Notes: generated from the letters alone by a model not told the origin. A DNA stretch of 64,000 nucleotides from Stenotrophomonas sp. 24(2023) (GCF_030913365.1 NZ_CP133160.1:1-64000); one strand, 5' to 3'. Positions 1 through 9,800 are shown, numbered from the stretch's first letter. Translations and numbers: made by a program.

Positions 1-900
1 ATGCCGGTCGCTGCACTGATGATGCTGGGCATGGCGTCCGGGCTGGGCTATATGGGGGTGAACCTCGCACTTGATCCCACTGAAAGCATCTGGATGCGTG
101 TATTCACGTCCGCAAGCGCTGGCGTCATCACCGCGGCCCTTGCGGCAGCAGCCTTCCTCTGTATCAAGCTGAGTGTTGGCAGCCGACAGAGCCACCTGTA
201 CTTCCTGCGCAGGAGCAGACAGGTTTTCTGCATTGTCGATGGCAAGCAATGCTTGTTGGACTGGAGCAACGTCAGACCCTATGCCCGGGTTGGGTACGGC
301 CCGGTCCAGTTCGGCGCACCCTTGATGATGGCTCTCGACCTGATGGAGATTTATCCGGAGGCCCCTGAATCATGGCGTCTACGCTTCACTGTCGATGGCC
401 CGCTTCCACACCGGGAAGCATGCCAGCAATCGTGGGAGTTGATCCGTCGCTATATGGACGACGCCCCAGAGGCGATGCCCACCCTATCCCTCGTCGATTC
501 CTCACACTGGACCACAGCCCTGCTGGAACGGGGCCCGCTATCTGCCGGCGGCGCAGGCAGGGAGATGATTGAACGCCTGCGGGCCGCGCACTGGAATGTC
601 TTCACGGTTACGGACTACCTCGCAGCCGTGCCACTTTGGATCGCATTCTGGCCAGAGCCCGTGTCACAGATGCTCTATGCTCGGTTCAAGCGCCCGGTTG
701 CGCCGCCGACGGGCCTTCTTGCTGAAGGTCCACCCCGGGGCAGTTGCGCAGGCTACTCCATCCAGCCGGCCGACGCCGGCGATCCCGCGGGGCGCAGGAA
801 GGCCGCCACCCAGGTCGCCGTGGTCTGTGGACTCTGCTGCCTGGTCAGCATCACCGGATGGATTCTTGTTGGGTACATGGCACTCAAAGGACTGCAGTAG
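1..900 (+). CDS. DUF6708-like membrane protein (5' end may lie outside the window)
   Basis: The frame is open from the first base, so the true start may be upstream. The visible 299 residues begin with two hydrophobic segments (about 1-20 and 35-57). A soluble stretch carries SWELIRRYMDDAPEAMP (about 142-158), which matches the (I/L)WEF(I/V)RRYM-x(3-6)-LP signature of the other DUF6708-type proteins in this window. A final membrane helix (about 270-295) ends in YMALKGLQ. It is the only family copy on the plus strand. DUF6708 proteins commonly sit beside T6SS effector genes and are often assumed to be immunity proteins; that role is inference here. The last 25 or so bases of the gene recur at 4009-4037. 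Confidence 0.6.
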   Translation: MPVAALMMLGMASGLGYMGVNLALDPTESIWMRVFTSASAGVITAALAAAAFLCIKLSVGSRQSHLYFLRRSRQVFCIVDGKQCLLDWSNVRPYARVGYGPVQFGAPLMMALDLMEIYPEAPESWRLRFTVDGPLPHREACQQSWELIRRYMDDAPEAMPTLSLVDSSHWTTALLERGPLSAGGAGREMIERLRAAHWNVFTVTDYLAAVPLWIAFWPEPVSQMLYARFKRPVAPPTGLLAEGPPRGSCAGYSIQPADAGDPAGRRKAATQVAVVCGLCCLVSITGWILVGYMALKGLQ

Positions 901-903
901 CCA
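875..903 (+). repeat. 29-bp direct repeat, copy A (3' end of the first gene)
   Basis: Bases 875-903 hold the last codons and stop of the first gene and recur without mismatch at 4009-4037 in the same orientation. The flanks differ on both sides. A perfect 29-bp match that includes a stop codon marks a duplication or recombination junction. Confidence 0.85.
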
Positions 904-1189
904 TCGGATGATTCGCCTAAGGCAGCAACCGGCATGAGCCGGCGGGCGTTGCAAACATTCCGAGCTGTCCACGACCAAGACCAAGCTACCCACTGCATGT
1001 TCATTCCCGTCGCTTCGCACGCGATAGCGATGCCTGCCCTGATATCGCTTTGCCACGCAACACAGCATCAGAGAATGAGCCCACACCAGGCAACTGTCTC
1101 ACCACCCGCAGCCATGCGAGGCGCTACTGCATGCGACAGCTAACATGGCGATGGAAGCCATCAGACAGGCAGCGAAGCTGCCTGATCCA
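904..1189. other. Intergenic stretch without a convincing gene
   Basis: About 290 bases follow the stop of the first gene. Short open frames exist on both strands, but none has a Shine-Dalgarno sequence, recognisable motif or sensible composition. I see no gene, RNA or strong terminator here. Confidence 0.5.
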
Positions 1190-1620
1190 CTAGGAATTGC
1201 TGGAAAACCATGGCAGGGAAGCCAATAAACTGAAGCCGGACAGCACGACCAGCGCAGTGCTCAGCGCAGGCACGAGCCGGCGCTGCCAGAGCCGTGGCTG
1301 CTGCATCCCCTCGGTCCATTTCTGTCCTTCCGGCATCGCGCCCCGACGGAATGGCACCTTCATCGACAGCGTATCCCAGCCCTCGACCAGCGCGTCCGGC
1401 CACGCAACCCGTGGCAACCTGCGAGACAGTCAGAGCACTATGCGCTCGCACCAGAAAGTAAGGCCGCCAATAATCGGGATGTGCGTCCAGCAAAACAGCC
1501 CATTGACATAGCGCAAGCACTGCCGAGAACGTGCCAACCCAGCCACAACTGCTGGAATACCCACGCATTGCGCTCATCTGATCGACAGTAAAATTCCATG
1601 TCCATCGACATCAAGGGCAC
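1190..1620 (-). pseudogene. Frameshifted C-terminal remnant of a DUF6708-like gene
   Basis: Two overlapping minus-strand frames each look protein-like for part of the way. The upstream frame (about 1620-1440) gives a hydrophobic segment. The downstream frame (1417-1190) gives PRVAWPDALVEGWDT, then a charged linker, then a membrane helix ending LPWFSSNS. The intact 363-residue protein at 2474-3565 has the same order at its end: RPEWPEEI, charged linker, then a helix ending VPPWFSDSKF. Coding potential switches frame near 1420-1440, so I read this as one broken gene. No N-terminal half is present. Confidence 0.5.
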
Positions 1621-1667
1621 CGCCTTGGGTGCAGGGCCTTAGCCCTGCTCACCCATGCACCACCCTT

Positions 1668-2085
1668 CAAATCAACCCGGCCGACGGTCCGGCTCGAACT
1701 GCGCCATGGCCTCCGGCTCGATCAGTCTCAGAGGGTCATTCGCATCAAACGCACATTCGTCCTCAACCCACTGCGGCCACATTGGCATACGGCAGGATTT
1801 CAAGACCAGCCAGCGGCACAGTACGAGAGGCAACAGCAGTGGCATCAACGCGATTCGGGCACCCAGCATGGCAGGCCCGAGACTGGCAACCACGAACAGA
1901 TAGCAGTTGCGCCAGGACGGCTTCACCGAGATGTTCATCTGCCGGCCGTCGATGCTGTCGACCACAGCCTCCGGCCCACTCTCCATGTAGCGCCTGACGA
2001 ACTCCCAGATCCCACTGACTTTCTGCTCGTCATCTGAGTAGTGCCCGACAGCGAAGGTGCGCTTGACCACCCGATCTTCGACCGT
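1668..2085. repeat. Long direct repeat, copy 1
   Basis: About 420 bases match 4690-5108 in the same orientation at roughly 90 percent by eye. The differences are scattered single bases, and the reading frame is kept across the block. The match ends abruptly at both sides. This is an ancient duplication of part of a DUF6708-like gene. Confidence 0.8.
1672..2085 (-). pseudogene. 5'-truncated DUF6708-like remnant, fused to IS DNA
   Basis: This holds the C-terminal about 135 residues of a DUF6708-like protein: VEDRVVKRTFAVGHY, the signature GIWEFVRRYMESGPEAV, a membrane segment (CYLFVVASLGPAML and following), MWPQWVEDEC and the tail FEPDRRPG. A second copy at 4699-5169 matches at close to 90 percent of bases by eye and continues upstream into more family sequence. 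Here the similarity stops abruptly at about 2085, where an IS3-type transposase start takes over. The gene lost its N-terminal half and has no start of its own; a GTG at 2070 is only nominal. Probably non-functional. Confidence 0.7.
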
Positions 2086-2204
2086 AGGTAATCTGCCCCT
2101 CGGTGAAACGGGACTTCTTCATCACCTGATTCCTCGTGATCCACGGGGGCCCATGCGAGCTAAGTCCCTACTCTACGCTGGCGCGGTTCTTCGGGGGTGG
2201 GTCA
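2086..2204 (-). mobile_element. Remnant of an IS3-family element: left end plus start of orfA
   Basis: The minus strand encodes MKKSRFTEGQITY starting at about 2124. This is the usual N-terminus of IS3-family OrfA transposases (MKKSRFTEEQI and variants). About 80 bases upstream, on the minus strand, the sequence begins TGACCCACCCCCGAAGAACC, which looks like a TGA-type IS3 terminus ending near 2204. After the Tyr codon the frame runs straight into DUF6708 sequence. Only the first 120 or so bases of the element survive, and no other end was found nearby. The family assignment rests on the N-terminal motif. Confidence 0.6.
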
Positions 2205-2473
2205 GAGTCCCTTCCCCCAGGGCAACCAGATCAACTGCGATGCAGCGAGTGCTGTCTTTCGGCACCAACGGAAGTATTGATCCGGACCCGCTTAGATCAC
2301 CCCAACTGGGCCAGCCATAAGCTGGCCAAGGAACCGGATAAGGCGCACCGCAGAAAGCGAATATCAGTGATCCATTTTCTTCACTACGCCAGAACCAAAT
2401 TGAGACGGAATTAACCACCACATCCAATCAACAGCACCCTCACCAGGGAGAGCATCCAGAACATCAATAAATT
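2205..2473. other. Degenerate spacer between the IS remnant and a DUF6708 gene
   Basis: There is no intact gene. Just past the stop of the gene at 2474, the minus strand has a protein-like run (about 2472-2370: IDVLDALPGEGAVDWMWWL and on) that ends in a stop and has no start. It may be another remnant of immunity or effector DNA. Confidence 0.35.
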
Positions 2474-3565
2474 CTAGAACTTCGAATCGGAAAACCAGGG
2501 GGGCACACCGAGAACCGCGAACATCATGAGCACAATAACTGTTGAAATGAAGCCCAGCAGCGCCCAGCGTCGATTCAGTGAACGCAACTTTCCGGAATAG
2601 GCCTGTCGCTCTTCCTCCGTAGGGATCCTGACTCGATAGTAATTCTTCGAAGCCGCAGACATCATCTCAGCACGAATCTCTTCTGGCCATTCAGGCCTGG
2701 GAGCCACACGAGATATCCAAAGCCCAGCCTTTTCAAACCAATACATAAAGGCCCCGACAATTACCACGTACACGAAAGCAAATGCACCCGACTTGACTCG
2801 GTGATGATCGTCGACAAGATCCCCATACAGCTGGCGGTCCATCAACGCCAAATCCGCCTTTGCGTTCTCAGGTGATGGCAACGGATCCACTTCCGGCAGG
2901 CTGTCTGACTCCCCATCCATGTAGATTCTGATGAACTCCCAGATCATTTCAGGCGCACGAATATCTCGATGAGGCTGAGCCAATGGGACATATACATTAA
3001 TTCGCCTATCGGAACCATCACAATCCACGATCGCCAGCACATACCCGGTAGCGGCGCCCGCCAGACTGTAGCTTCTGGAAACCATGGACACAGGCTGAAC
3101 TTCATCGTAGCTCGTAATCACCCACCCAACCTTAGGCCCAAGCCATGAATAGAAGTGCCGATGCCTCCGGCTAAGCACGACGGGCGGCGCCATAGGCCTT
3201 AACACTGAGGCAACCGACCACGCAAAGAAACCGCATGCGATCAGGAGCAGAACTCCATATGCGGCCGCCGCACTGGGCCAGAAATTCGGACTCGATAGAA
3301 GATTCCCCACCACAACATCAGCGAGAATCATGCTCACTCCAGCACACCCGATTACGAGTCCGAACACGAAAGAAAAGCCTCTGCGAGAGGCAGGAACACC
3401 CTGAGCAAAAACCAAAAATGATTCATTTATTGACTGAATCGCCTTGGCAGACGCCGGCTCAAGTTCTGGAGGCATCTTTCCAGATCTAAGCAATCTTCCC
3501 CAGCTTCCACTTCTATCGGGAAGCTTGCTCATACCAAACAGAGCATCACGGGCACTTTTATTCAT
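2474..3565 (-). CDS. DUF6708-family membrane protein (candidate orphan T6SS immunity protein)
   Basis: An intact 363-residue protein. A soluble N-terminus (1-60) is followed by two membrane helices (about 62-90 and 97-120). A middle domain carries the family signature MIWEFIRIYMDGESDSLP (about 207-224). A third helix lies near 258-278, then APRPEWPEEI, a charged linker and a last helix ending VPPWFSDSKF. The ATG lies five bases after the stop of the effector-tail remnant at 3571-4017. The intact effector and DUF6708 gene at 6888 and 5820-6881 have the same spacing. I infer that this is the immunity gene of a lost effector, kept as an orphan. GC is clearly lower than in the T6SS core genes. 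Immunity function is not proven by sequence. Confidence 0.75.
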   Translation of the reverse strand: MNKSARDALFGMSKLPDRSGSWGRLLRSGKMPPELEPASAKAIQSINESFLVFAQGVPASRRGFSFVFGLVIGCAGVSMILADVVVGNLLSSPNFWPSAAAAYGVLLLIACGFFAWSVASVLRPMAPPVVLSRRHRHFYSWLGPKVGWVITSYDEVQPVSMVSRSYSLAGAATGYVLAIVDCDGSDRRINVYVPLAQPHRDIRAPEMIWEFIRIYMDGESDSLPEVDPLPSPENAKADLALMDRQLYGDLVDDHHRVKSGAFAFVYVVIVGAFMYWFEKAGLWISRVAPRPEWPEEIRAEMMSAASKNYYRVRIPTEEERQAYSGKLRSLNRRWALLGFISTVIVLMMFAVLGVPPWFSDSKF

Positions 3566-3570
3566 CAGAA

Positions 3571-4017
3571 CTACTTCTTCTTGGCTGTAGGGAATTCGAG
3601 ATTTGTCGATAAGGAAGGAATGGCATTTCTATACGGGAAATAGACGATCCTCATTCCGAAGCCGACTACTTCCGTATAGCGCTCAGCCTTGTCGTCGAAC
3701 CATCGCCCAATTGTGTTCATCATTCCTACTGTCATACCACGACCAGATCCGAGTCTCCCCTTGACTACAGCAGCACCACTTTCATCCACTTCAACATCAG
3801 GCTGACCCTCACCCCCGGTGAGCCTGATGCTTCTCTTGAAGTTCCGCGCACGGGGCTCGCCATCCAGTAAATCAAAAGATGAAACCACTACCTTCTTGCC
3901 ATCTTCAGTAAAACCAAAGAACGTAACCGACAGCGCAGCACCCTTCGTATATCGAGGAAGAGCAATTTCGTAGACTCCAAGTGTCGCATTGCCGTTGGCA
4001 ATTTTGGCACATGGCAC
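3571..4017 (-). pseudogene. C-terminal tail of a lost effector gene
   Basis: A 148-codon frame with only a GTG start, which lies inside the 29-bp junction repeat. The 5' part has therefore been cut off. The product is beta-rich and soluble (for example YEIALPRYTKGAALSV and MRIVYFPYRNAIPSLS) with a lysine-rich end. It has no signal peptide or membrane helix. It sits five bases upstream of an intact DUF6708 gene, as the VasX-like effector sits six bases upstream of its own. The intact effector also ends in a beta-rich domain containing WRIVYVTDELKK. I infer the C-terminal tip of a deleted T6SS effector. The homology between the two tails is weak by eye. Confidence 0.5.
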
Positions 4018-4037
4018 TCAAAGGACTGCAGTAGCCA
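4009..4037 (+). repeat. 29-bp direct repeat, copy B (recombination junction)
   Basis: An exact copy of 875-903, the end of the first gene including its stop codon. It abuts the truncated effector tail on one side and AT-richer filler on the other, so it marks the breakpoint that removed the 5' part of that gene. Confidence 0.85.
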
Positions 4038-4698
4038 CCCCTTGGCCGTTCTTAAGGTCATCCGCTACTGCCATGAAGCTCCGTGCCAAGCTTATTAATT
4101 AATCAAATGCACCCAACAGGGCAACAGCCGACTCCAGATGCCTGGCAAGCAGTTTTCGGGCGACTTGCCGCTCATACATTTCCGCGACATCAACAAACGA
4201 AAATACAACTCCAAACCCTGCCTAGAAGAAGCTTAAGATGGCGTCCCTGCGTTCTTTCGCCGTTCCGGAATCCGTCTTCTTCCACGCTCTGGCAATCTCC
4301 ATCGCCTGGATGATGCCTACCCCTGCACTCATCATCGTACGCATATCGGCAATCACCGTCAGGGGCGCCGAGGCCAGACTCATCAGGCCACTGGACCCCA
4401 TGTTGATGGGTTCAGCCGCAACCGCAATTCCCCTGTGGGGCCTTGTTGACCATGCCGCCAAATCCCGCAACGAGTGGAAATGCGGATAGCGACGAGATGG
4501 ATGTTAACTAAGATCGAAGCATCGGATTCCTCAATCGACTGAATACCAGGCAGCTTCATCGTCGCCCTTGGCGATGTATGCTCGTGCTTAGACAGCGCCG
4601 CGCGAGTCAGCCGGCGAACTGGCGCCTCGACACCGTTGATGTGAGCCTCATGCCGCCCTGCTTGCCCAACCCTGCTCCCCAGCGCGCCATCCTTCAAA
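4038..4698. other. Degenerate region, no intact gene
   Basis: There is no complete gene here. One minus-strand frame (4222-4470) could be a remnant and is listed separately. Around 4488-4530 a stretch encoding IHLVA on the minus strand resembles 5612-5665 (IGIHLVASH), so parts of this filler are themselves related to the DNA left of the 5820 gene. Confidence 0.4.
4222..4470 (-). pseudogene. Possible C-terminal remnant of unknown origin
   Basis: An 82-codon frame with a protein-like composition: AWSTRPHRGIAVAAEPINMG, a hydrophobic segment, then IEIARAWKK-type helical sequence and DAILSFF. There is no ribosome binding site. The opposite strand is also open (4238-4489), so the coding strand is uncertain. 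It lies among effector and immunity debris. I do not recognise the family. Confidence 0.25.
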
Positions 4699-5108
4699 TT
4701 AAGCCGGTCGACGGTCCGGCTCGAACTGCGCCATGACCTCCGGCTCGATCAATCTCAGAGGGTCATTTGCGTCGATCGCACATTCGTCCTCAACCCACTG
4801 CGGCCACATCGGCATACGGCAGGATTTCAAGACCAGCCAGCGGCACAGTACGAGAGGCAACAGCGGAGGCATCAACGCGAATCGGGCATCCAGCATGGCA
4901 GGCCCGAGACTGGCAACCACGAACAGATAGCAGTTGTGCCAGGACGGCTTTACCGAGAGATTCATCTGCCGGTCGTCGATGCTGTCGACCACGGCCTCCG
5001 GCCCATTCGCCATGTAGCGCCTGACGAACTCCCAGATTCCCCTGATTTTATGCTCATCATCGAAGTAGTGCCCGATGGCAAAGGTGCGCTTGACCACCCG
5101 ATCTTCGA
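4690..5108. repeat. Long direct repeat, copy 2
   Basis: Matches 1668-2085 at roughly 90 percent by eye in the same orientation. Unlike copy 1, its upstream neighbour sequence continues as DUF6708 coding DNA (see the pseudogene at 4699-5218). Confidence 0.8.
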
Positions 5109-5218
5109 CGACGCTGCAGCGCAGGTCGCGCAGGAACTCCTGGGTGGTTCCCCGACCGATGTAGAACACCGCGTCATCCCAGGGTACCCGGACTGCCCCT
5201 TCCTTTCCTCCGGGTCGT
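4699..5218 (-). pseudogene. DUF6708-like remnant, longer copy of 1672-2085
   Basis: The minus strand encodes GAVRVPWDDAVFYIGRG, EFLRDLRCSVVEDRVVKRTF, the signature GIWEFVRRYMANGPEAV, a membrane segment, MWPQWVEDEC and a C-terminal FEPDRRPA. The frame is closed upstream by a TAA near 5218, with no plausible start before it; the first GTG is at 5169. An RVPWD-type segment usually lies in the middle of the family, so about 150 N-terminal residues are missing. A truncated paralogue, probably not expressed as a functional protein. Confidence 0.65.
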
Positions 5219-5819
5219 TAGCCGCTTCTGCCACCGTGACCGCATCTCTCCAGACCGGAAGCCCCCGCCAATGGCAAGGTAAAAATAGCCCGATCCACAG
5301 CATCCATGGCGGCAAATGGACCCGCGTCCAACGACTGCCTGATCTTGGCCAGTCATCTCGGGCTTTCCTACGCTGGCACCATGATCAATTGCCTCCACCA
5401 GTTCCCTTCAAGGCCACCAGGCACGTGTAGACGAGGAAGGCGAATACCAATCCGTTGTCCGAGCGAAGCAAAAACAACTCAACGCTCGATCTCCTTTTCC
5501 ATTATCGCACTCGCCGCCGCCTGCTTCGTAGAAAGTTACAGCCAATGCGACTTTCATCGAGCCATTACATGATCAACTTCATCCCATCCAGCGGGGAAGT
5601 ACAATTGTGGCTGGCGACGAGATGGATTCCAATAAAAATCGAAACAACGGATTCCACGATCAGCCATATCCGCACAGGCGAGACCGGCACTGATGATTGA
5701 ATTTCACTCATGGCTACAACCAGATATTTCACCAAGAATCCGATCCAGCATCACATGCCGATAGAGTCATCTGTTGACTCAAAATTCCCTTATACATTAA
5801 AAATATACAGCAACCTCTT
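5219..5819 (-). pseudogene. Scrambled remnants of immunity-type membrane genes
   Basis: There is no intact gene in about 600 bases. The minus strand shows protein-like pieces in different frames, each ended by stops. One (about 5345-5205) reads RVHLPPWMLWIGLFLP then VTVAEAANDPEERKG, like a C-terminal membrane helix and tail. Another (about 5460-5380) reads LVFAFLVYTCLVALKG. A third (about 5690-5570) reads IVESVVSIFIGIHLVASH. All resemble hydrophobic parts of DUF6708-like proteins. The order and frames are disrupted, so I treat this as decayed paralogue DNA. Confidence 0.4.
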
Positions 5820-6881
5820 CTATCTAAATGCGACCATCAGGAGCATTCCAAGCAGCATTCCCCACAGAGCCACTCCCAGCCCCATGGAAGCCAACAAAAG
5901 TCTCTTTCCCAGGAGAGTAACCTCAGAATAACGACGCCCCTTTTGCTTAATTGGAGAGCTGCTCTTCTCCTTCTCGAACCTTCCTGGCCACGGCCCTGTT
6001 TCCTTCAAGCCAAACGGCCCCTTGGATATCCATGCGCCGATCAATTCAGTTATTTGCAAAGGTGTAATCAAGACCACCCATATCGTGCTGCAGACCATCA
6101 GCCAAGGCGTCCATGGCTTGTCGCCCATCCAGCGCTGGCGGAGCACATTACCGGTCCAAAGGCTCACTGCCAGCTGCTTTGACCAGTCCATTCGCTGCGA
6201 TATGATCTGGAAACGCGGAAGCTCATCATGCGCGCCCTCCATGAACTTCCTGAAAAATCCGTAGCGCTGAACGCCTGCGCCAATCAGATCCCCCTTCGCG
6301 GCGATGAATTCTGAGCGGATGACACCCGTACCTTCATCCACATCAGCCAAAACAAGCTGATACGTCACCGCTCCACCTGCGGAATGAACGATCTGGATAA
6401 TACGAATGAATGGCTTTAGTATCCGCCAGTCGCATGTCTTCGCGCCGGCTTGACTGAACTGAGTGAAAGTTCCTTCTCGTCTATTTAGCATAAGCGATTC
6501 GAGGCGATTACCCTTTCGAATCGCATTAAATACATTGATGCCAACAGCAACACTCAGCAGCAGTACCAATAGCATTCCAACCACGAGAGCAGACATGATC
6601 CGCCCATCAGCGACCACTTTCATGATAAGCCTCAGGATCGCTGCATCAATGAGAAAAAGCGAAAGCAGCAGAATTACCGCTATGCCTTTTCCGGCGGACA
6701 CTGAAGTAATGTCGGGCGCTGCAATCAAGACTTCTCCATCTATGTCCAGAACAAAATCTGGACCCCCATCCTCAACCCTTTGCAACAGCAGAGGATACAT
6801 CGTTCCACCAGCCCCGAGAACAGGGGCCTCCATATCCATGATTTCAATCTTTGTCGCGGCCGCATTATATTCGCAGGACAT
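5820..6881 (-). CDS. DUF6708-like membrane protein, candidate immunity to the VasX-like effector
   Basis: A 353-residue protein. A soluble N-terminus with strands (LLLQRVEDGGPDFVLDIDGE) precedes two membrane helices (about 63-90 and 95-116). A middle domain ends in GFFRKFMEGAHDELPRFQ (about 208-225), the position and pattern of the DUF6708 signature. A third helix lies at about 250-280 after DKPWTPW, and the last helix closes the protein near 328-352. The ATG is six bases downstream of the effector stop, so the two are probably cotranscribed. Pore-forming VasX of Vibrio cholerae is paired with a membrane immunity protein, TsiV2. By analogy this protein would guard the inner membrane. The pairing is inferred from position and topology. 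Confidence 0.7.
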   Translation of the reverse strand: MSCEYNAAATKIEIMDMEAPVLGAGGTMYPLLLQRVEDGGPDFVLDIDGEVLIAAPDITSVSAGKGIAVILLLSLFLIDAAILRLIMKVVADGRIMSALVVGMLLVLLLSVAVGINVFNAIRKGNRLESLMLNRREGTFTQFSQAGAKTCDWRILKPFIRIIQIVHSAGGAVTYQLVLADVDEGTGVIRSEFIAAKGDLIGAGVQRYGFFRKFMEGAHDELPRFQIISQRMDWSKQLAVSLWTGNVLRQRWMGDKPWTPWLMVCSTIWVVLITPLQITELIGAWISKGPFGLKETGPWPGRFEKEKSSSPIKQKGRRYSEVTLLGKRLLLASMGLGVALWGMLLGMLLMVAFR

Positions 6882-6887
6882 TACCCA

Positions 6888-9800
6888 TCACCCCCCAGCA
6901 GTGGCACTTTCTGTCATGCCCGAATTTGCCGGCACTACCAGCATGGGATTATTTTTTCTGTCTGGCCACATCCGTGCTGTCACATTGACTTTTTTTAGCT
7001 CGTCAGTGACATAAACGATCCTCCACATCACTCCACCAGACTCGCTTTTTCTCAGCGTTGCGCCGCCACTCGTCGGGGAAGCCAAACCTCGATTCTGGAA
7101 CTCCAAACCATCAGAGATCCGATTCCTATCGATCAACCCCTCTCGAAGACCCGACCCAATGGGCCGATTTGATGACGCATTCAAGACTCGCCCATCCTTC
7201 ATCTCAAGAGCAATATCGTAGCTCAACCAACCCTGCCCTGGCATGACATCAGGCGCGTCAATGATTACATCTACTGTACCCCCGAAGCGGAAGCCGAGCA
7301 CTGACTTTCCCTGCCGCCACACAACGTTGACCGCGAACGGAATCACGAAGAGCCTCTCAATTACCTGAATCTCTTCGCTCGCACTAGCATAAACAGGCTT
7401 TACCCCAAAAATGCATGACCTCAACCAGACTTGCAGTGGATTATCGCGCTTGTCTTCAGCAGCCACCAGCAAGTACAGACCAACAACTGCCGCGCCGACT
7501 GCGACGATTGCCCATACAACAGGACCACCCCACAGCGACACCAAGCCCAAGCTGGCAGCCCCTCCGCCCAAGGTAGCACCACCACTGATTGTTAGCAGTA
7601 TTCCGGCAAAAGCCATTCGATCAGCGGCATCCGTGTCCTTCTCATCATACAGATCTACAGCATCGCCTATGGTCAAAACACCTGCAATAATTCCCGCGGC
7701 ACCACCTAGAATACCGCCAGCTGCGGTCGCCCGTATCGCAACCGCCCCTACCGTCCTTGCGGATAAGTAAGCCCGTAGAGCCATCATCGCACCAGCCGCC
7801 TCCAATGCGGCCCCGGTAAATCCTAGAATCGAGGCTGCTATCTTCGCGTACGCCGCCGCTGATGGCTTGTCACTCATCTCCTTCAACGATGCAATGAAGG
7901 CTACTGCCTGGAAGCCCGCTGCCCAAACTGCCAAGCCGCCAGCAGCACCACCATTCTTCAGCGCAGCAAGCGAGCGGGTACTCCATCCGCCCGTTGTCGC
8001 TCGAGGAAGAGACTGCATTGCGGCAGGCGTGACCATCTGGCTCACACCAGCATTTCTAGCGCGAGCTGCAGCAATCCGCGCCGCTTCTTCAGCCATCTCT
8101 CGCTGCGTCCGTTGCGCCACCTGCTCGATCAGCGCCTGTTTCCGAAGTTCCTCATATATCTTTTCCATACTCGAGCCAAGGGGCGTTCTTTTGAACTTTC
8201 CTCCGCGGTTTGCGGCCGCAGCCGCCTTGCTTTGGGCGCGGACACGACGATTAACCTGACGACTTACCTCACGCGCTTGAGGGCCAGTCAGGGATTCCAC
8301 CTCAATAACCTCGCCCCATTGTATGCGTAGCAGTGGAATCTTCTTTCGCCCGGCCTCTCCCAGCTCATCGGTCACATCAGCAAGGTTGATGGAAGATCGG
8401 CGCCCCCCCTCTGCATCCACCGACCGCTGCAGCCTGGATTCCAAATTATGCCCCCACGCACTCTCCTTATTATCTCGAATAAAATCGGCAACCGTTACCT
8501 CTTGCAAAACAGGCTGAACTGCCGTTCGGAACCATAAAGCACCAGCGATGGAGAACACTCGCAGGTTTTTGAAACCGGCAAACTTGGCATCGGTGAGCAT
8601 GCCTTGCGCACCGGTAATCATGTTGCGAATCGCCTCATCTGCCTGTAGCGCGCTGCGATAAGTCGCCTGCCGGGCGGGGCCTGGATTCCACTTAGGGTCG
8701 GGAGGCGCACCTGCGAGCCTCAACTGCAGATTGCTGGTAAATTTTTTATGCTCGTCAAGCCATGCATCATAAACACTGTAGCTGGACTTTATAATACTCT
8801 GGACGTCAGCAACTTTATTCTCGGCAATGTTCGCAAGCAGACTTTTCTGACCGCCAGCGATCACCCAATACCAAATATTTTTCTCAGCTGGCTTCTCAAA
8901 CTCTTTGATCATGTTCTTGCGATCGATATCACAAAGAGCGCCTCCACCCAAGACGGCCGCCGTCTGGCAGACCATCTCCAGAACACTTTCCGGCTCAGCG
9001 ACATCAAAGTCATATCTCACGCATGTTTGGAGAGCCCAGCTATTGATGAATGAACTGGAATCTTCGACATGCGCGTCGAGCATTTCCGGCAAATCCCCCA
9101 TCTCCGCCTTGAAACTCGACTCGAAACTCTCAATTTTCGTAGAGTCAATTTTATCCAAATAATCCTCGACCCATTCCTTGGCCTTGTCCGCACCACCAGC
9201 CTTCCACGAGGCTCCAACCTGCTCAATCAAACGCTTGACTGCAATCTGCCTGCTGTACTTCTGGTTAACTCGTTCGATGCTCAAGCGTCGGCGGTTTGCA
9301 AAATTCCTGATCTCCATTGCAATGCCCATCGGATCATGCAGATAAACGGCAACGCCACCGCCCTCGTGCATCCCATACATTCGCGATGCGATCGCCGCAG
9401 CTCTCGACGATTGATCAACACCTGGCGTAAGGCTTTCGGCATAAACCTGCTGCTTTCCAGTGAACTCAGGGGCATACTCACTCAGCTTGCCCAAACCATT
9501 CCCAAAAATGCACGCCTGAGCATGGGTGAGCGATCCAGCCTTTGCGGACGCGACAAGGTCGGGCACAGAATACATTTGAAAACGTCGCTCCACGTACGCC
9601 GGATCGAGAGTGGGATCCTCCGAACTTCGTTCAGGCATAGTCTTGCCTAACAACGCCGATTCATAGACCGACAGCTGATGCTCCGTCTGCAGCACACTGA
9701 AATATGCCAGCCAGATCCTTTTGGCCTGCTTCGGATCGCGGATGGAAAAAGCCGCAGATCGTATGCTGTGATCACTCCTTCCACACTTTGCTTCTGTTGG

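Noticed and set aside
934..1143. Small frames after the first gene as a new gene
   Set aside because: No ribosome binding site, odd composition, and open frames on both strands; nothing favours coding.
4238..4489. Plus-strand frame opposite the 4222-4470 remnant
   Set aside because: Protein-like hydrophobic run but no start signal; the surrounding debris is coded on the minus strand, so I list only the minus-strand reading, at low confidence.
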